From: an uncultured Eubacteriales bacterium | GTDB lineage: Bacteria; Bacillota; Clostridia; Peptostreptococcales; Anaerovoracaceae | NCBI GenBank assembly: GCA_902790905.1 | Contig: CADATO010000015.1 | Location: forward strand, 1-52,188 | Reading direction: 5' to 3' | DNA length: 52,188 nucleotides | In this document: positions 49,633 to 52,188 of the stretch, one piece after another | Position numbering within the stretch: position 1 is the stretch's first letter | Layout: each line of letters begins with the position of its first letter | Program-made: the position numbers and the translations under genes | Notes under the pieces: generated by a model | Told to the model about the DNA's origin: nothing | Database searches by the model: none | Seen by the model: only the letters and a program-made list of their open reading frames with translations

Positions 49633-50241
49633 CTACTTTACTGAAAAGGCTTCGACAATGAACTTGTCGTAGTAGGAACGCGCTCTTTCCAGAAGTTCGA
49701 TGGAAGAGAGGCGGTCGATGTCGATCCACTGATACTCTGCGATCAGGAAGATGCCGAAAACCGTATCGGTGATCATGTATTCGCTGGCATCCGGATCGAA
49801 TTCACCGTTTTCCTTAGCCTCTTTGACGAGCTCGCCGAAAAGGCGGTAGATCCTGCCGGTCGAGCCGTACAGCGCGCTGCCGTCTGTGCAGTTGAGATAA
49901 GTGATGCGGCGCGACAGATCCGGATACTTCATGCCGCCGAGAAGGAAGGTCTCAAACGCCAGTCTGAGTCGCTCGGAGGCGGGGAGATCCTTTTTCATCG
50001 CGACAGCATTCTCTGCTTCTTCGGTAACATCCTGCAGGGTTGCGATCAGCAGGCTTTCTTTGTTCGGAAAATAATTGTAGACCGTTGCTTTGGAGACATC
50101 AGCCTTTTTGGCGATATCACGCATCATGGTCTCGTCGTAGCCATTGGAAGCGAACAGCCGGCGGGATGCCTTAAGAATCCTGCGGTGTACATCCAGCTTA
50201 TTGGCTTCACGTTTTGTGATGGGTGCTTTCTTCTCAGCCAT
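49633..50241 (-). CDS. TetR-family repressor
   Basis: 202 residues. Helix-turn-helix domain at about 17-62 (RRILKASRRLFASNGYDETM, then RDIAKKADVSKATVYNYFPN), followed by a ligand-binding helical domain. AAAGGAGG is just upstream on the minus strand. It is divergent from the RuBisCO-like gene, with overlapping promoter space, so it probably controls that gene and itself. Confidence 0.93.
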   Translation of the reverse strand: MAEKKAPITKREANKLDVHRRILKASRRLFASNGYDETMMRDIAKKADVSKATVYNYFPNKESLLIATLQDVTEEAENAVAMKKDLPASERLRLAFETFLLGGMKYPDLSRRITYLNCTDGSALYGSTGRIYRLFGELVKEAKENGEFDPDASEYMITDTVFGIFLIAEYQWIDIDRLSSIELLERARSYYDKFIVEAFSVK

Positions 50242-50266
50242 ATCGGTCCTCCTTTAAATCGTGAAT

Positions 50267-50295
50267 ATAATATCATACTGAAAAATGCTTTCCAA
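50267..50295 (-). promoter_or_regulatory. promoter of the TetR gene
   Basis: On the minus strand TTGGAA (50295-50290), 17-base spacer, TATTAT (50272-50267). Confidence 0.6.
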
Positions 50296-50346
50296 GTGTT
50301 GTAGTGGCTTATTTGCCTCTAAAACGTAAGAAGTTGCAGGTTTTTT

Positions 50347-50360
50347 GTCCATAATTGGAC
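50347..50360. promoter_or_regulatory. GTCCA-TAAT-TGGAC dyad (candidate TetR operator)
   Basis: Perfect 5-bp arms around TAAT, 18 bases before the -35 of the RuBisCO-like gene. Position suits a regulator site for the divergent TetR. Confidence 0.45.
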
Positions 50361-50378
50361 ACGAGTAAAGAAATGTCA

Positions 50379-50406
50379 TTGACAGAATTTTGCATAGTGA
50401 TACAAT
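50379..50406 (+). promoter_or_regulatory. promoter of the RuBisCO-like gene
   Basis: Perfect TTGACA (50379-50384), 16-base spacer, TACAAT (50401-50406). Leader of about 80 bases to ATG 50497. Confidence 0.75.
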
Positions 50407-50496
50407 AGTAGTGGAGAAAATATACGCGGGTCTAAATATAATGCCGATATATCATATGCCCGTTGAAAAACGATACCAGTATGAAAGGAGTTCGAT

Positions 50497-51816
50497 ATGG
50501 CCAAAAAACTGGATGAGGTCAACATGAAGAATGCGTTCCCCGAGGTCGCGTTCGATGAGGACTACATTATCGGTACCTATCAGGTACGGATGGAGACTAA
50601 GAATATCGAAAAACTGGCACTGGCGGTCGCAGATGAGCAGACCACCGGTACCTGGATCAAAGTCAGTCATGACAGCGCTGACAAAACCAAAGACTTCGGT
50701 GCGAAGGTCGTCGCGATTTATGAAGTACCGGACCTCGGCTACGACAGAGGCAACGAGCAGCTGCCGCCGATGCACATCGTGCAGATCGCGTTCCCGATGC
50801 GCAACATGGGCGCCAGCCTGCCGATGATGCTCAGCACCGTATTCGGCAACATCTCCGCTTCCGGTATGCTGAAGTGGATCGACGTCGCATTCCCGAAGAA
50901 GTACGTCGCGCAGTTCCAGGGCCCGAAGTTCGGCGTGGAAGGGCTGCGTGAAAAGCTCGGTGTCTACGACAGACCGCTGCTGAACGCGATGATCAAGCCC
51001 AACATCGGCTGGACACCGGATGAAGGCGCGCAGATCTTCTACGAAGCTGCAAAGGGCGGCGTTGACGTCATCAAGGATGACGAACTGCTGCCTGCAGACG
51101 AGCCGTTCTGCCCGCTGGCGGAACGCGTCCCGAAGTTCATGGAGATGGAAAAGCGCGTCTTTGAGGAGACCGGCGAACATACTCTGTATGCAGTCAATAT
51201 CACCGACGATGTCGCCAAAGTACACGACAACGCACTGCGCGCGATCGACCTTGGTGCGAACTGCCTGATGCTCAACACCTACACAGCAGGGCAGTCCACG
51301 CTGAAGATGCTGGCAGAGGACCCGAACATCAACGTGCCGATCCTGGCCCACATCGACTACGCGGGCGTTCTGTCCGGCAGCACCTACACCGGCGTAGCGG
51401 CACCGCTCGTCACCGGCAAGCTGACCAGACTGTGCGGCGCGGACTTCCAGATCTTCGGTCATCCGTGGGGCAAGTTCCCGATCCCGTACACCACATTCAA
51501 CAGAACGTTCAAGTTCTTCACACAGCCGTGGTGGAACATCAAGCCGATGATGTTCGCATTCTCAGGCGGCACGACACAGCTGTCCGTCAAGCATGCAGTG
51601 GATGAATGCGGTATGGACGTCATCCTGGCTGCAGGCGGCGCGATCCACGGTCATCCGGACGGGAGTGAAGCCGGTGCGAAGTCCATGCGTCAGGCAATCG
51701 ATGCAGCCGTCAAGGGCATCGACCTCATGGAGTACGCAAAAGGAGCGCCGGAGCTTCTCCGCATGGCGCAGATGCTCAATCCGGACATCCTGAAGAACTT
51801 CGACCTGATGAACTAA
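50497..51816 (+). CDS. RuBisCO-like protein (form IV)
   Basis: 439 residues with the RuBisCO large-subunit barrel. The metal/carbamate motif is intact: K193, D195, E196 in VDVIKDDELLPA. K167 (MIKPNIGW, RuBisCO K175) and H285 (ILAHIDY) are kept, as are phosphate loops FSGG (355-358) and AAGGAIHGHP (378-387). RuBisCO K177 and R295 are replaced (N169, I286), which argues against CO2 fixation. Form IV members include the methionine-salvage enolase MtnW and the apiose-pathway decarboxylases; no salvage or apiose genes lie here. AAAGGAG precedes ATG 50497. Monocistronic with own promoter and terminator, facing a TetR regulator. Confidence 0.92.
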   Translation: MAKKLDEVNMKNAFPEVAFDEDYIIGTYQVRMETKNIEKLALAVADEQTTGTWIKVSHDSADKTKDFGAKVVAIYEVPDLGYDRGNEQLPPMHIVQIAFPMRNMGASLPMMLSTVFGNISASGMLKWIDVAFPKKYVAQFQGPKFGVEGLREKLGVYDRPLLNAMIKPNIGWTPDEGAQIFYEAAKGGVDVIKDDELLPADEPFCPLAERVPKFMEMEKRVFEETGEHTLYAVNITDDVAKVHDNALRAIDLGANCLMLNTYTAGQSTLKMLAEDPNINVPILAHIDYAGVLSGSTYTGVAAPLVTGKLTRLCGADFQIFGHPWGKFPIPYTTFNRTFKFFTQPWWNIKPMMFAFSGGTTQLSVKHAVDECGMDVILAAGGAIHGHPDGSEAGAKSMRQAIDAAVKGIDLMEYAKGAPELLRMAQMLNPDILKNFDLMN

Positions 51817-51852
51817 GGTTAAAAGTAGAGCTGTCTGAGCGAATCCGGCACT

Positions 51853-51893
51853 GAAGACGGTCTGTGCATCCAGCACGGCCGTCTTCTTTTTTT
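51853..51893 (+). terminator. terminator of the RuBisCO-like gene
   Basis: GAAGACGG (51853-51860) pairs with CCGTCTTC (51879-51886), with an inner CTGTGC/GCAC stem, followed by seven T. Confidence 0.9.
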
Positions 51894-52188
51894 CCTTTGC
51901 GATGCGCGTATAGCGGTCTGTGAAGTATTCCAGCATATACTGCCACATCAGGTATGAATCTCACCGGGCCGGACTTCCTGCAGCGCAAAGAGAGCATCCT
52001 GGAGGCGTTGGATCTGATGATCGAACGTGGGAACATGGACCGTCTGTCCTGGATCAGGCAAAACAAAAGGACGCTGTAGCAGCGTCCTGCAGACTGTAGA
52101 CAAAGTCCTGGACTTGGCGATCCGCCAAGCCGGGGCTTTTCTCATTAACAACCGGATAAATCGTTGGAATTTCAACATTTACAGCCTC
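51894..52188. other. gene-poor right edge with two hairpins
   Basis: No convincing gene. A 41-codon plus-strand frame at 51954-52079 (MNLTGPDFLQRKESILEALD at its start) lacks a ribosome site and is not recognised; it could be a gene remnant. Its stop codon is the loop of a perfect hairpin, GGACGCTG-TAG-CAGCGTCC (52069-52087). A second perfect hairpin, CTTGGCG-ATC-CGCCAAG (52113-52129), follows, with CTTTTCTC after it. Confidence 0.5.

Noticed and set aside
50497-51816. Calling the last gene RuBisCO or MtnW
   Set aside because: Two RuBisCO substrate residues are changed and no small subunit, phosphoribulokinase or methionine-salvage genes are present.
51562-51948. 128-codon minus-strand frame over the RuBisCO-like gene end
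   Set aside because: It has no ribosome site and translates straight through the terminator stem and the RuBisCO-like gene.

Overview
The window comes from a Gram-positive anaerobe of the Bacillota, most likely a gut Erysipelotrichales- or Clostridia-like organism. Evidence: strong AGGAGG ribosome sites, sigma-A-like promoters with TGnTATAAT extensions, oxygen-sensitive chemistry (flavodiiron protein, iron-sulfur flavoproteins, radical SAM enzyme, rubredoxin), lipobox lipoproteins and no outer-membrane genes. G+C is roughly mid-50s % by eye. No tRNA, rRNA, CRISPR array, phage or intact insertion sequence was seen. The taxon is an inference.

Layout. (1) 1-7.4 kb, accessory and regulatory: the tail of a methyltransferase, a two-GNAT fusion, an isoprenylcysteine-methyltransferase-like membrane enzyme, an XRE/zinc-ribbon regulator, a membrane-tethered MerR regulator overlapping a YhfC-type intramembrane protease, and an ABC transporter operon with an XRE-AbrB fusion regulator and a flavoprotein. 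(2) 7.5-10.1 kb: flavodiiron protein divergent from a TtcA-like tRNA thiolase, plus a small unknown gene. (3) 10.2-26 kb, peptide use: a PucR regulator, a DUF6125-like protein, a pyridoxal/pyridoxamine kinase, three metallopeptidases (M42, M32, M3), a small membrane protein and a five-gene oligopeptide ABC transporter. The transporter has a strikingly palindromic leader and ends in a small membrane protein overlapping its last gene. (4) 26.2-29.8 kb: EamA/RarD transporter, AI-2E-type permease behind a 24-bp palindromic operator, DUF2804 protein, and the collapsed remains of a LysR/aldo-keto reductase pair. (5) 29.9-38.1 kb, sugar metabolism: MBL hydrolase, extended SDR, a GH31 enzyme of the sulfoquinovosidase (YihQ) type lacking the sulfonate-binding arginine, a GPH symporter, a fucose-isomerase-like protein and an acyltransferase with zinc ribbon. 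(6) 38.1-42.2 kb: LysR regulator divergent from a redox/hydrolase operon. (7) 42.4-49.6 kb: a radical SAM enzyme fused to a C39-like cysteine-peptidase domain, diaminopropionate ammonia-lyase, a rubredoxin-glutamate synthase fusion, an ABC exporter and a CmpB-like membrane protein. (8) 49.6-52.2 kb: TetR divergent from an isolated RuBisCO-like protein, then a gene-poor edge.

The strongest candidates for something undescribed are: the translationally coupled membrane MerR/YhfC protease pair (possible regulated intramembrane proteolysis); the radical SAM-peptidase fusion; the orphan RuBisCO-like protein; the GH31 cluster with altered substrate pocket; and an octamer, AGCGATTC, found about 19 times (about 1.6 expected by chance) in genes and intergenic regions on both strands, including an inverted pair inside a terminator, which resembles how DNA-uptake or Chi-type words are distributed.
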